Assembly: GCA_965661945.1 (NCBI GenBank) | Contig: CBFIFP010000001.1 | Location: 124,001 to 188,000, forward strand | Source of the DNA: JAJRPT01 sp965661945 | GTDB lineage: Bacteria; Bacteroidota; Ignavibacteria; Kapaibacteriales; UBA2268 | Reading direction: 5' to 3' | Length of the DNA: 64,000 bases | In this document: in pieces, positions 18,101-27,385 of the stretch | Layout: every line of letters starts with the position of its first letter | Numbering within the stretch: the stretch's first letter is position 1 | Translations under genes and position numbers: made by a program | The notes under the pieces: model-generated | Database searches by the model: none | Told to the model about the DNA's origin: nothing | Seen by the model: the letters and a program-made list of their open reading frames with translations, nothing else

Positions 18101-19144
18101 AGCTCTTAATCCATCGCTACCACCCCAGGTAAGTAAATAGTAATTGTCATTAGAATACCAATTTGTATATCTTTTAAAATGATTCCTATCGTATTCAAAA
18201 CCTTTAGTTCCACTTCCAAAGAAAACAATATTAGAAAGGTTACCTGAACCATCTTTATTAACTATTATTGCTTGTTCGTTTAATTGATTATTTTGACCAT
18301 CTGTTGGGAGTTCGCTTAGGGGTTTTCCACCATTTCCAAATATTTTAATTGTATTAATTTTATCTTTTGGAATATTAATACCATTTACTTGTAATTGGTT
18401 TAAATTTATATTGTAAACACCATCTTTTGAAACTTTAATTTTAAACCATTTACCATCTGATAAGATTTTCTCCTCTAATATTTTTTCATCATTTAAGAGT
18501 TTTAATGATTTGTTGTTTTTTTCAGGATATAACCAATTTTGAGCAACTTGTTTATTTAATATATTTAAACGAATATCTAATTGTTTATTAGAATTTGAAT
18601 ATTTTTGGCTATTGTTATATGTTACTCTTACTAAGAATTCTTTTGGAAGAATTATGCTTGATTTATTGTTATCAAAATATGCAACATTGAAAGATATTTT
18701 AAGAAGTTTTGTGCCACTACTAGTTCCTAAAAATTCATATTCAATAAAATTTTCAACTTTGTGAGAAAAATAAGCATTTGAAATTCTATATTCTTTTTCG
18801 CTTTCATTATTTCCATAAGTATTTATAACAGGAGTGATAAGGGCATCAACTTCATTTAGTTCTGGTAGAGCTATTAATTCTACGTTGAAATTATCTTCAT
18901 CAGGAATTGCTATTAATTCGGAGTGAATAAGTCGAGAAGGTAATCCTGGCAATTCATTGGCGGAATATGCACTTTCAACGCTTGGCATAAAAGTAATGAA
19001 TCCATCTTTTGTTCTAATTTCTTGAAATCCATTGAATTGAGGTTTGTAAGAAAACAATAAATATTCTTCTGTAGATTCAACTACTGTGGTTTTCCCCAAA
19101 AGAGAGAAAGATGTGAATAGTAATATTAAAATAATTTTGCTCAT
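15170..19144 (-). CDS. porU: PorU, type IX secretion system sortase (C25 peptidase fold)
   Basis: 1324 residues: signal peptide (about 1-17), N-terminal beta domains, a gingipain-like C25 peptidase domain in the middle with VVLWGDGHVDYK, catalytic His in IINYTGHGNPSVWAHEG and Cys in FFCAATCEYGRF, then beta domains and a C-terminal YPNPFEYETNISF domain of the FlgD/CTD kind. PorU removes the sorting domain of T9SS cargo and joins the cargo to a surface lipid. An AAAGGAAATTT site precedes the ATG. It forms a two-gene operon with porV. The C-terminal domain means PorU is itself probably a T9SS client, as in Porphyromonas. Confidence 0.92.
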   Translation of the reverse strand: MSKIILILLFTSFSLLGKTTVVESTEEYLLFSYKPQFNGFQEIRTKDGFITFMPSVESAYSANELPGLPSRLIHSELIAIPDEDNFNVELIALPELNEVDALITPVINTYGNNESEKEYRISNAYFSHKVENFIEYEFLGTSSGTKLLKISFNVAYFDNNKSSIILPKEFLVRVTYNNSQKYSNSNKQLDIRLNILNKQVAQNWLYPEKNNKSLKLLNDEKILEEKILSDGKWFKIKVSKDGVYNINLNQLQVNGINIPKDKINTIKIFGNGGKPLSELPTDGQNNQLNEQAIIVNKDGSGNLSNIVFFGSGTKGFEYDRNHFKRYTNWYSNDNYYLLTWGGSDGLRAEPQNIIEPIQNTPTTYYHRLFVEEDLFNPYPVGGGRQFLGKSFTSLTQTNILHNLDRNGKIYYKVVVAHTSPESASIKITENNTELGPNLFLGSNSGEYDVARGNWRTYTFDAQNISSDNRSRLNFQYEGSNIRNAYMDYYEIHYPRSFVALNNELYFWSDKELEGVTEFNVRGFTSNQKYVYDITNLENPILLKNNASDLDKIIFKSKQTRNNPKRFFLTCQVININSIESIEFRDLRNNKFNNEFIVITDEAHLESANEFKNYRENQSGISTGVFTTQNIYNEFSSGVKDPTALRDFISNAYFNWETTPKYVVLWGDGHVDYKNITHNQPNYIFPYLSVDSTNTYNEVFSTCFDDYYSRIDGNDPLVDLAIGRVTINSNQEGLDYVNKLRHYENNSSTDNWRKRITLVADDSFVSSGRPENSNHVNASENIANLSIMNNFITNKIYLPEFQTVFSANGRNKPDANREIIGSLRDDGSIIINYTGHGNPSVWAHEGVFTQSQASRELNNLDKLAFFCAATCEYGRFDQTTGYTTAEELLLSKRGGAIGILAATRLVGVSANDELNELLFDIMLTKNNQNKYDNLGDVLYHLKQFRTGNNDEKYILLGDPTLKLLIPEYNVVFEQINDIQLNNNSDMIDLEGLTDITIKGKITDENYDIVSNFNGNVLFSIFDGDEEVNLTDGPKTFNFTKYGGILNKSSFEVSNGEFEVNIILPKDISYSNRNGRMFAYAINNENSLTAKGTYNQFYVSGIGEGIDNNNKGPKISIYLDSRSFKNGDVVSNKPLLITDLEHDYGINSTGNGIGHKIEAWVNDNPRSIDLTQSYSTMIGNSRIGSSQAILNNVKPGLNKVTVRAWDIFNNFSIADAYFYIKGDESELWVGDIKNYPNPFEYETNISFRHNLEIPFDADIKIYNINGSLIRTLSEIKYNKFIDEVKWDGKDEDGVPITNGSYYIQINLKDGNNQKITKSGILSLKLK

Positions 19145-19386
19145 AAATTTCCTTTTTCAACAATAGTCAGTATTTAAAGACTATTAAGTTCTATTATTAT
19201 TGTCTAATAAGTAGTATTAATTTATATGAGCAAATCCTTTTAATTAATTTAATACCTTTATTACTTATAAATTAGTAAAAATGTTTCAAAAAATTAATAT
19301 TTTTAGTTAAAACTTTATAATTTTCTTTTTGTTTATAAAAAAGTTTTTTATATTTTTTAATTATAAATTCATCATCGGAAAAAAAT

Positions 19387-20013
19387 ATGAAGTCAAATAA
19401 TAACAACAATACTGCTATGATGAAATTATTTATTATTATTTTATCTATTTCATTTAATGCAACTACTAAAGAATATGAGTGGAATAGGGGTACAATAAAT
19501 TTAAATGGTAATGTAAAAATCTTAGAAATATCAAGTTTTGATGCTGAAATTTATTTTGATGATATTAAAAAAGGTAAATCAAGAAAAAAAGTGTTATGTA
19601 AATACAATGAAAAAGGTAATTTGATTGAAAATAATGATTATAATTCAGATGGAAGTTTATATGAAAAATATATTTATAAGTATGATTCAAAAGGTAATTT
19701 GATTGAAATAAATAGTTATAAGTCAGATGGAAGTTTAAGAGAGAAAAACACTTATAAGTATGATTCAAAAGGTAATAAAATTTAGTGGAATAGATATTTT
19801 TATGATGGAAGTTTTATCGGTAAAGATACTTATAAATATGATGAAAAGGGAAATGTGGTTGAAGAGAATACTTATAATTCTGAAGGAATATCAAAAGGAA
19901 TATATACTTATGAATATGTTTATGATGAAAATAAAAACTGGATTCAAGAGATTAAATATTTTAATGGAATTGCACAAACTATAGAAATTCGCAAAATTGA
20001 ATATTATGAATAA
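19387..20013 (+). pseudogene. YD/MORN-like repeat exported protein, interrupted by one in-frame TAG
   Basis: The frame runs 208 codons from 19387 to the TAA at 20011-20013 with one internal TAG at 19783-19785. The start has a hydrophobic segment (MMKLFIIILSISFNA) after an Asn-rich stretch; ATGs at 19417 or 19420 are alternative starts. The body is a tandem repeat of about 23 residues (YKYDSKGNLIEINSYKSDGS type), seen before and after the TAG. By repeat alignment the TAG replaces a Glu codon (NLIE in one unit, NKI-stop in the next), so GAG to TAG is the simplest change. No function can be named. The case may be a recent pseudogene or a sequencing error. Confidence 0.65.
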
Positions 20014-20068
20014 TCTTTCCCTCAAAAACTCTTTTCCACCTTAAATTATTCTTTTTCAAAAATATTGA

Positions 20069-20076
20069 TTAATTTG
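20069..20076 (+). promoter_or_regulatory. Putative -7 box of metG
   Basis: TTAATTTG ends 37 nt before the metG ATG, the same distance as the TAATTTTG boxes of other genes here and the same 8-mer as in the repeat-cassette promoter. Confidence 0.4.
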
Positions 20077-20112
20077 CATTTTTAAAATGGAAAATTAGAA
20101 TTTAATATTTTT

Positions 20113-22248
20113 ATGGCTAAACTACTTGTTACTTCTGCTCTACCTTATGCTAATGGGTTTATTCACCTTGGGCATCTTGCTGGGGCATATCTCCCTGCTG
20201 ATATTTATGTTAGATTTAAACGACTTATGGGCGAAGATGTCCTGTATGTTTGTGGCTCTGACGAACACGGTGTGGCGATTACTATTGCCGCTGAGAAGGA
20301 AAAAGTTACTCCGAAAGACATTATTGATAAGTATCATAACTCGAACAAGGAGGCATTTGATAAGTTTGCGATGAGTTTTGATGTGTATTCAAGGACTTCT
20401 CATTCGGCTCATCATCTGACTGCAAAAGAGTTTTTTGCGGATTTTTTAAAAAAAGGACACCTTGTTAAGCGAGAAACAGAGCAATTCTTTGATAAGAAAG
20501 CGAATATGTTCTTGCCAGATAGATATGTTGAGGGTATCTGTCCTAATTGTGGAAATGAAAGTGCAAGAGGCGACCAGTGTGATAGTTGCGGAGCATATTA
20601 TTCGCAAACGGAGTTGAAGAATCCTAAGAGTTTGGTGTCGAATGAATCTCCGATTTTGAAAAGCACAGTGCATTGGTATTTTAAGTTTCAGGATTTTCAA
20701 GGTTTTTTAGAAAAATATATTGATGATAATCAAAAATTGTGGAAGGATAATGTTATCCAGCAAACTAAGAGTTGGTTGAAGTCGGGACTATCGGAAAGGG
20801 CTATTACGCGTGATTTGGAATGGGGAGTTGATTTAACTGGTATTGAGGGTGTTAGCGATGATGAGGCAGTAGGCAAGCGACTTTATGTTTGGTTTGATGC
20901 GGTTTTGGGTTATATTTCTGCAACGAAAGAGTATTTTGGTGATAAGCGATGGAGAGAATGGTGGCAAGGGCAAGATACTGATTATATTGCATTTATAGGC
21001 AAAGATAATATTGTATTTCATACGCTTATTTTCCCTGCAATGCTCGAGGCAAGAAAGGACAAAGATAATCCATATATTTTGCCAAAAAATGTACCTGCTC
21101 ACGAATTTTTAAATCTTGAGGGACAGAAATTCTCTAAGTCTCGTGGCTGGTCGATTGATTTGAGAGATTTTATAAATGACAATCCAGAGCCAGTTAGTAT
21201 TGATTTTATGCGATATGCTTTGGCAATGAACTTTCCTGAAACAAGAGATTCGGACTTCACTTGGAAAGATTATCAAGCAAGAGCAAATAATGAACTTGCT
21301 GCTATTTTGGGTAATTTTATTAATCGGACATTACAGTTTTTGAATAAGAATTTTGAGGGTAAAGTTCCTATATTAAAGGGAAAATATAATAATTATAGCG
21401 AGTTACTTAATAATTCAATCGAAAATCAGAATTATGAAGAGTTAGAAGAAAATGATAAGTTGTTGCTTTCTACAATTAATTCAGAACATGAACTTGTTAC
21501 AAAAAATTGGAGTAACTTTAGATTTAGAGATGGACTTGTGAATATTATGAATATTGCAAGGGCATCAAATAAATATTTTAATGATGAAGAGCCGTGGAAG
21601 TCAGTGAAATCTGATAATGATAAAGCAGCAAAGACTTTATTTGTATGCTGTCAGATGATTAAAACGCTTTCTATTATCTTCTCCCCTATTATTCCGAATA
21701 CTGCGAGAAAGGTGCAAGAACTTATAAATGTTGAAGTTAATGTTGGCGATAAGTCGGAGATTGGAAGAAATTATTGGAATGAGAGTATAAAGTTTGATTT
21801 GCCGAGCGGACATCAAACGAATATGCCAAGTATATTATTTCCAAGAGTTGAAGATGAATTTGTAGATAAGCAATTTTCTAAATTAGGTGATAAGAATAAA
21901 ATGGAAAATACAGAAAAAATTGAAGGAGTTCTTGATTTTAATGATTTTATGAAAGTGAAATTGAGAACAGCGAAAATTATTGAAGCGGAAAATATTCAAA
22001 AATCAGATAAGTTATTGAAATTGCAAGTAGATTTGGGAAGTGAGAAAAGGCAGATAATTGCTGGAATTGCAAAATTCTATAAGCCAGAAAATTTAATTGG
22101 GAAAATGATTGTAGTAGTAGCAAATCTTAAACCAGCAAAATTAATGGGTCAAGTATCAGAAGGAATGCTACTTGCAGCAAATTATGAAAATGGTTTGAAA
22201 TTAGTAACATTTGATGGTGAAGTAGAACTTGGTGCAGAAGTAAGGTAA
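20113..22248 (+). CDS. metG: Methionyl-tRNA synthetase with C-terminal tRNA-binding domain
   Basis: 711 residues; charges tRNA-Met. Seen: HIGH-type motif IHLGHLAGAYLPADIY, zinc site CPNCGNESARGDQCDSCG, class I motif KFSKSRGWSID (KMSKS type), the anticodon-binding helical domain, and a C-terminal EMAP/Trbp111-like domain from about 600 (FMKVKLRTAKIIEAE, QIIAGIAKFY, GMLLAA). Length and domain order fit MetG1 with dimerising tail. The first kilobase looks somewhat richer in G and C than the rest of the gene. mraY follows after 21 nt, so both may share a transcript. Confidence 0.97.
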   Translation: MAKLLVTSALPYANGFIHLGHLAGAYLPADIYVRFKRLMGEDVLYVCGSDEHGVAITIAAEKEKVTPKDIIDKYHNSNKEAFDKFAMSFDVYSRTSHSAHHLTAKEFFADFLKKGHLVKRETEQFFDKKANMFLPDRYVEGICPNCGNESARGDQCDSCGAYYSQTELKNPKSLVSNESPILKSTVHWYFKFQDFQGFLEKYIDDNQKLWKDNVIQQTKSWLKSGLSERAITRDLEWGVDLTGIEGVSDDEAVGKRLYVWFDAVLGYISATKEYFGDKRWREWWQGQDTDYIAFIGKDNIVFHTLIFPAMLEARKDKDNPYILPKNVPAHEFLNLEGQKFSKSRGWSIDLRDFINDNPEPVSIDFMRYALAMNFPETRDSDFTWKDYQARANNELAAILGNFINRTLQFLNKNFEGKVPILKGKYNNYSELLNNSIENQNYEELEENDKLLLSTINSEHELVTKNWSNFRFRDGLVNIMNIARASNKYFNDEEPWKSVKSDNDKAAKTLFVCCQMIKTLSIIFSPIIPNTARKVQELINVEVNVGDKSEIGRNYWNESIKFDLPSGHQTNMPSILFPRVEDEFVDKQFSKLGDKNKMENTEKIEGVLDFNDFMKVKLRTAKIIEAENIQKSDKLLKLQVDLGSEKRQIIAGIAKFYKPENLIGKMIVVVANLKPAKLMGQVSEGMLLAANYENGLKLVTFDGEVELGAEVR

Positions 22249-22269
22249 GTTTAATAAATAAATAAAATT

Positions 22270-23406
22270 ATGCTATACGAACTTTTAGTTTGGATTCACA
22301 AAACATTTGATACACCTGGCTTTGGGGTGTTTCAATATATTACTTTTCGTAGTGCAGCGGCGGCTATTACTGCTTTATTAATAAGTTTTATTGCTGGTCC
22401 GAAAATTATTAATTATTTAAAAAAGAAACAGATAGGTGAACAAGCAAAAGCGGAACTTCAAGGTATAGGCTTGCATGTGAATAAAGCAGGCACACCTACG
22501 ATGGGTGGCTTGATAGTTCTTACAGCGGTTTTGATTCCTTCTTTACTGTGGGCAAATCTATCTAATATGTTTATTATTCTTGTTCTATTAACAACTGCTT
22601 GGATGGGTGCAGTTGGCTTTTTAGATGATTATTTAAAAGTTATCAAAAAGTATAAAAAAGGACTTATTGGTAGATATAAAATCATAGGGCAGATTAGCAT
22701 TGGGACTATTGTTGCTTGTACTATATATTTTTTTCCTGAATTATTTTCAGATACATTTGAAAAATATAATACTCTTACCACTGTTCCGTTTTCTAAAAAT
22801 TTGAACTTTGATTATCATTATGTTTTTATTTATATACCTGCTGTTATTTTTATTATAACCGCAACTTCTAATGCTGTTAATTTAACTGATGGGCTTGATG
22901 GTTTAGCTATTGGAACTGTTGGGATTGCCTCACTTGCTTTTGCAATAATTGCTTACGTGAGTGGTAATGTTAATTTTTCGGATTATTTGAATATAATGTA
23001 TTTAGAAGGTGCTGGAGAACTAACAATATTTACAGCGGCATTGGTTGGCGCTTCCCTTGGTTTTTTATGGTTTAACTCCTATCCTGCTCAGATATTTATG
23101 GGAGATACTGGTTCATTGGCATTGGGAGGAGCAATAGGAGCATTAGCGATTTTACTTAAAAAAGAGTTTATTCTTCCAATTATAGGTGGGATATTTTTTG
23201 CAGAGACTTTATCTGTAATTTTGCAAGTTAGTTATTTTAGATATACTAAGAAGAAATATGGTGAAGGTCGTAGGATATTTAGAGTAGCACCTTTTCATCA
23301 TCATTTTGAGAAAGTTGGCTGGCATGAATCAAAAATTGTAACTCGATTTTATATAATGGCAGTTATGCTTGCTATTATAGCTATGGCAACCTTTAAGGTG
23401 AGATAA
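22270..23406 (+). CDS. mraY: Phospho-N-acetylmuramoyl-pentapeptide transferase
   Basis: 378 residues, about ten membrane segments. MraY transfers phospho-MurNAc-pentapeptide to undecaprenyl phosphate, making lipid I at the inner membrane. Diagnostic motifs: GTPTMGGL, GFLDDYLK (DD pair), NAVNLTDGLDGLAIG, FMGDTGSLALGG and the histidine motif FRVAPFHHHFEKVGW. It is not in a cell-wall (dcw) cluster here; it sits between metG and a potassium uptake pair, and its TAA overlaps the next ATG by one base. Confidence 0.97.
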   Translation: MLYELLVWIHKTFDTPGFGVFQYITFRSAAAAITALLISFIAGPKIINYLKKKQIGEQAKAELQGIGLHVNKAGTPTMGGLIVLTAVLIPSLLWANLSNMFIILVLLTTAWMGAVGFLDDYLKVIKKYKKGLIGRYKIIGQISIGTIVACTIYFFPELFSDTFEKYNTLTTVPFSKNLNFDYHYVFIYIPAVIFIITATSNAVNLTDGLDGLAIGTVGIASLAFAIIAYVSGNVNFSDYLNIMYLEGAGELTIFTAALVGASLGFLWFNSYPAQIFMGDTGSLALGGAIGALAILLKKEFILPIIGGIFFAETLSVILQVSYFRYTKKKYGEGRRIFRVAPFHHHFEKVGWHESKIVTRFYIMAVMLAIIAMATFKVR

Positions 23407-25145
23407 TGTTAAAAAATATTAGTAGAATAATAAGTATTTCAGCGTTTGGACTATTACTTTACGACTTCGGAATAAACCGTTCGGAGAGTGTTTCCGAATA
23501 TTTGCAATACTGCTATTTTATAATTTTAATATTATTTATAATCTTTGAAAGTATATCAATATTTAAGAATATTCTTGATGTAAAATGGATAGTTTATTTA
23601 AAGCCAATTCTACCATTAATCACAGTAATGCTTATTATCCTCAACACATTAGATGTTAATGTTGATTTTTACTATTCAGTAGAGAATTATAAATTTCTTT
23701 ATATTATTTCAATGTTAATTATTATAATTCCTGAAATAAACGCTGTTATTTCTAAACTTTATATTCGCAAATTTAGTCCAGCAATAATATTTGTAGGTTC
23801 ATTTCAATTATTAATAGTATTTGGGGCTTTACTACTTCTTTTACCAAACGCAACAAAAGATGGAATATCTGTAGTAGATGCTTTCTTTACAAGTACTTCG
23901 GCAGTATGCGTAACTGGATTGGTGGTTATTGATACTGGAAAGGACTTTACTCTTTTTGGACAAACAATTATATTGATATTAATCCAATTAGGTGGATTAG
24001 GAATGTTAACCCTTACAAGTTTCTTCGCTTACTTCTTTAAAGGTTCATCATCATACCAAGAAAATCTATATTTAAAAGATTTTTTATCCTCAAATGAAAT
24101 GAATGGATTGCTTGGATTTGCACTAAAAATTGTATTATTCACTCTTATACTTGAAGCGATAGGTGCTGTTTTTATATACTTTAATATTCCATATAGTCAA
24201 TATCCAAATGTATTTGATAGAATTTATTTTGCAATTTTTCACTCAATTTCTGCTTTTTGTAATGCTGGATTTTCAACTTTAACTAATTCATTTTATGAAG
24301 ATATATTTAGATTTAATTATAACATTCACTTGACTTTAACTTTACTATTTATTTTTGGTGGTTTGGGCTATACTGTGATATTTAATGTGTTTAAGTATCT
24401 AAAATCAAAGAGTATAACAATATATAAAAAATATATTCAAAAGGTTGAAAACTACCAAAAATCAATAAATGTATTAACTTTAAATACTAAAATAGTTTTA
24501 TTAACTTCGATTATTTTGTTTTTGATTGGAACTGTTTCATTCTTTTTTGCAGAAGCAAATAATTCTCTTGTTGAACATAACTCTTTTTATGGTAAGTTAA
24601 TTACATCAATCTTTGGAGGTGCAACCCCAAGAACTGCTGGATTCAATACTGTTGATTATTCTACCTTAACTATGCCTACAATAATGATAACTTTACTTTT
24701 AATGTGGATTGGTGCATCTCCGGCTTCAACTGGTGGAGGTATAAAAACATCTACATTTGCTATATCAATATTAAATTTATTTGCAACAATTACTGGTAAA
24801 AATAGAATAGAAGTTGGGACAAAAGAAATACCTCAAGTATCTGTAAATAGAGCATTTTCAATTATGGCAATCTCGCTCTTAGTATTGGGCTTTTCAATTT
24901 TTTTAATTTCTTCAATAGAAGAAGATATCGAATTTTTATCTATTGCATTTGAATGTTTTTCTGCATATTCGACAGTTGGCTTAAGTTTAGGAATTACTGC
25001 CAAATTATCAGATGCAAGTAAAATAATAATAATCTTAGTAATGTTTATTGGAAGAGTTGGTGCGATAAATATTTTGATTGGAATGCTTAAACAAATTCAA
25101 TCATTACCTTATCGTTATCCTGAAGAGTCTGTATTAATTAATTAA
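23406..25145 (+). CDS. TrkH/KtrB-family potassium uptake channel subunit
   Basis: 579 residues. An N-terminal extension with several membrane segments precedes the four-repeat TrkH/KtrB core. The four pore loops are visible: SAVCVTGLVV, SAFCNAGFST, TPRTAGFNTV and SAYSTVGLSLG, each with the selectivity glycine. The protein conducts K+ (or Na+-coupled K+) across the inner membrane. It starts in the mraY stop codon and is followed 11 nt later by its cytoplasmic RCK partner. The N-terminal 150 residues are longer than in KtrB and unassigned. Confidence 0.92.
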   Translation: MLKNISRIISISAFGLLLYDFGINRSESVSEYLQYCYFIILILFIIFESISIFKNILDVKWIVYLKPILPLITVMLIILNTLDVNVDFYYSVENYKFLYIISMLIIIIPEINAVISKLYIRKFSPAIIFVGSFQLLIVFGALLLLLPNATKDGISVVDAFFTSTSAVCVTGLVVIDTGKDFTLFGQTIILILIQLGGLGMLTLTSFFAYFFKGSSSYQENLYLKDFLSSNEMNGLLGFALKIVLFTLILEAIGAVFIYFNIPYSQYPNVFDRIYFAIFHSISAFCNAGFSTLTNSFYEDIFRFNYNIHLTLTLLFIFGGLGYTVIFNVFKYLKSKSITIYKKYIQKVENYQKSINVLTLNTKIVLLTSIILFLIGTVSFFFAEANNSLVEHNSFYGKLITSIFGGATPRTAGFNTVDYSTLTMPTIMITLLLMWIGASPASTGGGIKTSTFAISILNLFATITGKNRIEVGTKEIPQVSVNRAFSIMAISLLVLGFSIFLISSIEEDIEFLSIAFECFSAYSTVGLSLGITAKLSDASKIIIILVMFIGRVGAINILIGMLKQIQSLPYRYPEESVLIN

Positions 25146-25156
25146 AAGGTCAAATT

Positions 25157-25846
25157 ATGAAAGTAATTATTTTTGGAATGGGAAACTTTGGTTCATCTTT
25201 AGCAATTCAAATGGCAGAGATGGGACATGAAATAATTGCAATTGATTATGATATGCAAAAAGTTGAAATGGTTAAAGATAAAGTAACTCACACTATATGT
25301 CTTGATTCCACAAATCTTAATGCTTTAAAGAGTCTTCCCCTTCAAGAGACAGATATTGCTGTTATAGCAATTGGAGAAAACGAAGGTGCTTCCATTATGA
25401 CTACAGCAAATCTTAAAACTTTAAATGTTAAAAGGATAATCTCGAGGTCTATTTCTTCTACTCAAGAAACAGTTTTAGAGGCAATGGGTGTAAGTGAGAT
25501 AGTTCAACCAGAACAGGATGCAGCAGAGAGATTAGCTAAAAAACTAAATTTAAAACTTGCTGTAGAATCCTTCGATCTCGACCAAGATTATTCAATTGTC
25601 GAATTGAATATTCCACCTGGAATGGCTGGTAAAACTCTTGGAGAATTAAATTTAAGAAAAGAATTCGGCGTGAATATTGTAACAATAATTCGCAAAAAAG
25701 ATAAGAAAAACTTACTTGGTGTAAACAGGGTTACATATGTATCAGAAGGAGTCGTTGGACCATATACAAAGCTAGAGGAAGGCGATTTGCTTGTAGTTTT
25801 CGGCTCGAATGATAACATTATGAAGTTTTGTAATGTGAAGAATTAG
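25157..25846 (+). CDS. TrkA/KtrA-family RCK regulatory subunit of potassium uptake
   Basis: 229 residues: RCK_N Rossmann domain (MKVIIFGMGNFGSSLA, AIDYDMQKVE, ISRSISS) at 1-130 and an RCK_C domain at 140-229 (NIPPGMAGKTLGELNLR, LLVVFGSNDN). It binds nucleotides and gates the adjacent TrkH/KtrB channel. The size fits a single-unit KtrA rather than the double TrkA. It lies 11 nt after the channel gene, so the two form an operon. Confidence 0.93.
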   Translation: MKVIIFGMGNFGSSLAIQMAEMGHEIIAIDYDMQKVEMVKDKVTHTICLDSTNLNALKSLPLQETDIAVIAIGENEGASIMTTANLKTLNVKRIISRSISSTQETVLEAMGVSEIVQPEQDAAERLAKKLNLKLAVESFDLDQDYSIVELNIPPGMAGKTLGELNLRKEFGVNIVTIIRKKDKKNLLGVNRVTYVSEGVVGPYTKLEEGDLLVVFGSNDNIMKFCNVKN

Positions 25847-25854
25847 GTTGAGTA

Positions 25855-26928
25855 ATGAAATTTTTTATATATTTTCTTATTTTATTTTCAATAATTCAAT
25901 TAAATTTATTTGCGATTGAAAATTCAAATATAAAAGTATCTGGTTTCTTAGATAGTTATTATGCTTATGATTTTAATGAACCACAAGGAAATCAAAGGCA
26001 GAACTTTTTGTTTAACCACAATAGACATAATGAGTTTAATGTTAATTTAGGTTTAGTTAAGTTGAATGTTGAGAATGAAAAATATAAAGTAAATCTTGCA
26101 TTTCAAACTGGTACTTATGCAAATGATAATTATGCACAAGAACCAGGATTGCTGAAGAATATTTTTGAAGCAAATATCGCTATTTCTCTTAATTCAAAAA
26201 ATAATCTATGGTTAACTACCGGAGTTATTCCTTCTCACCTTGGTTTTGAAAGTGCTATTTCAAGTGATAATTTTACTTTAACTCGCTCTTTATGTGCTGA
26301 AAACTCACCATATTTTCTAAGTGGTGCAAAACTTGATTATAATCCAAATGAAAAGTGGAGTTTTGCTGGCTTAATTGTCAATGGTTGGCAGAGAATACAA
26401 AGATTAGAAGGTAATTCTTTACCAAGTTTTGGAACTCAAGTTGCTTTTTCGCCCTCTGAATATTTAACATTAAATTGGAGTACTTTTGTTGGGACAGATG
26501 ACCCAGACTCTACTCGCAGAATGAGGTATTTCAATAATTTATATAGCATTGTCAAAATATCGCATAAGTATGACATTATTGTTGGTTTTGATATTGGACT
26601 CCAACAAAAATTGAAAAATAGTAGCGATTATAATATGTGGTACACTCCAGTAATTATTAATAGATACAAGTTTTCAGAGAAATTTCATTCTGCATTAAGA
26701 TTTGAGTATTTCAATGATGAAGCGGAAGTTATTATAATTTCAAGTAATCAAACAGGGTTTAATACTTTAGGCGGTTCAATTAATTTTGATTATTTGCCAA
26801 ACGACAATGTTATGTGTAGAATTGAAGGTTGTTTATTTAATAGTAATGATAAAGTGTTTAATCAATCAAATTCTCAAGTAAATTCCAATTTCTTTATAAC
26901 TAGTTCTATTTCTGTTAAGATGAATTGA
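25855..26928 (+). CDS. Porin-like outer-membrane beta-barrel protein
   Basis: 357 residues: signal peptide (about 1-20), then SGFLDSYYAYDFNEP and a repeated beta-strand pattern with WLTTGVIPSHLGFE and FGTQVAFSPSEYLTLNWS, as in the BBP2-like outer-membrane barrel family of Bacteroidota. It begins 8 nt after trkA and so probably belongs to the metG-mraY-trk transcription unit. It might let small ions through the outer membrane, fitting the potassium genes, but this is inference. The gene-free stretch after it holds degenerate repeats. Confidence 0.7.
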   Translation: MKFFIYFLILFSIIQLNLFAIENSNIKVSGFLDSYYAYDFNEPQGNQRQNFLFNHNRHNEFNVNLGLVKLNVENEKYKVNLAFQTGTYANDNYAQEPGLLKNIFEANIAISLNSKNNLWLTTGVIPSHLGFESAISSDNFTLTRSLCAENSPYFLSGAKLDYNPNEKWSFAGLIVNGWQRIQRLEGNSLPSFGTQVAFSPSEYLTLNWSTFVGTDDPDSTRRMRYFNNLYSIVKISHKYDIIVGFDIGLQQKLKNSSDYNMWYTPVIINRYKFSEKFHSALRFEYFNDEAEVIIISSNQTGFNTLGGSINFDYLPNDNVMCRIEGCLFNSNDKVFNQSNSQVNSNFFITSSISVKMN

Positions 26929-27002
26929 TTTATGGTTTCTATAGTAAATTTGCAAAAATACACGTTTTTTATTTTTTTTAATATCAATATCTATATATAT
27001 AT

Positions 27003-27225
27003 ATATAGTAATCGTATATAAATTATGGCTAATATTGTGTGCAAGAATGTAATTCTTTTATTACTACCTGAAGTTGAGTAATTTTTAATTTTGATTGTAT
27101 GTTTTTCCCATTTAAATTCTATTCGTTAAAAATATTTTTTTATATGTCAAATAACTGAGGTGTTTATTTAAATAATTAAAAAAAGTGCAAATTTATGGAT
27201 TATGATAATTTTATCAAGTGCTTTG
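27003..27225 (-). repeat. Diverged inverted copy of the 62.6/63.3-kb repeat
   Basis: The 18-mer ATGGCTAATATTGTGTGC at 27024-27041 is the exact reverse complement of 62755-62772 and 63445-63462. Weaker matches continue in the same order (TATGTCAAA, GCAAATTTA-GGA-TA) over about 200 bp. Confidence 0.65.
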
Positions 27226-27295
27226 TTTTTATATTATTTATAAAATTTGGTTTATGAGGTTTTAATGAATTTGAATAGGTGTAAGAATATTAATA

Positions 27296-27309
27296 TAAGA
27301 TAAATCTTA
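27296..27309. repeat. Palindrome TAAGAT-AA-ATCTTA
   Basis: Perfect 6-bp arms around AA. Its core is shared with palindromes at 27366, 36029 and 63108, while the arms differ. Confidence 0.6.
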
Positions 27310-27365
27310 CCAAAATAGTATTTTATATATGGGTTATTTACTATTTAATTGGGATAAGTTTCTTA

Positions 27366-27385
27366 AGACAAGATAAATCTTGTCT
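27366..27385. repeat. Palindrome AGACAAGAT-AA-ATCTTGTCT
   Basis: Perfect 9-bp arms around AA, followed by a TCTTC stretch. Same core as the palindrome 70 bp upstream. Confidence 0.7.
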
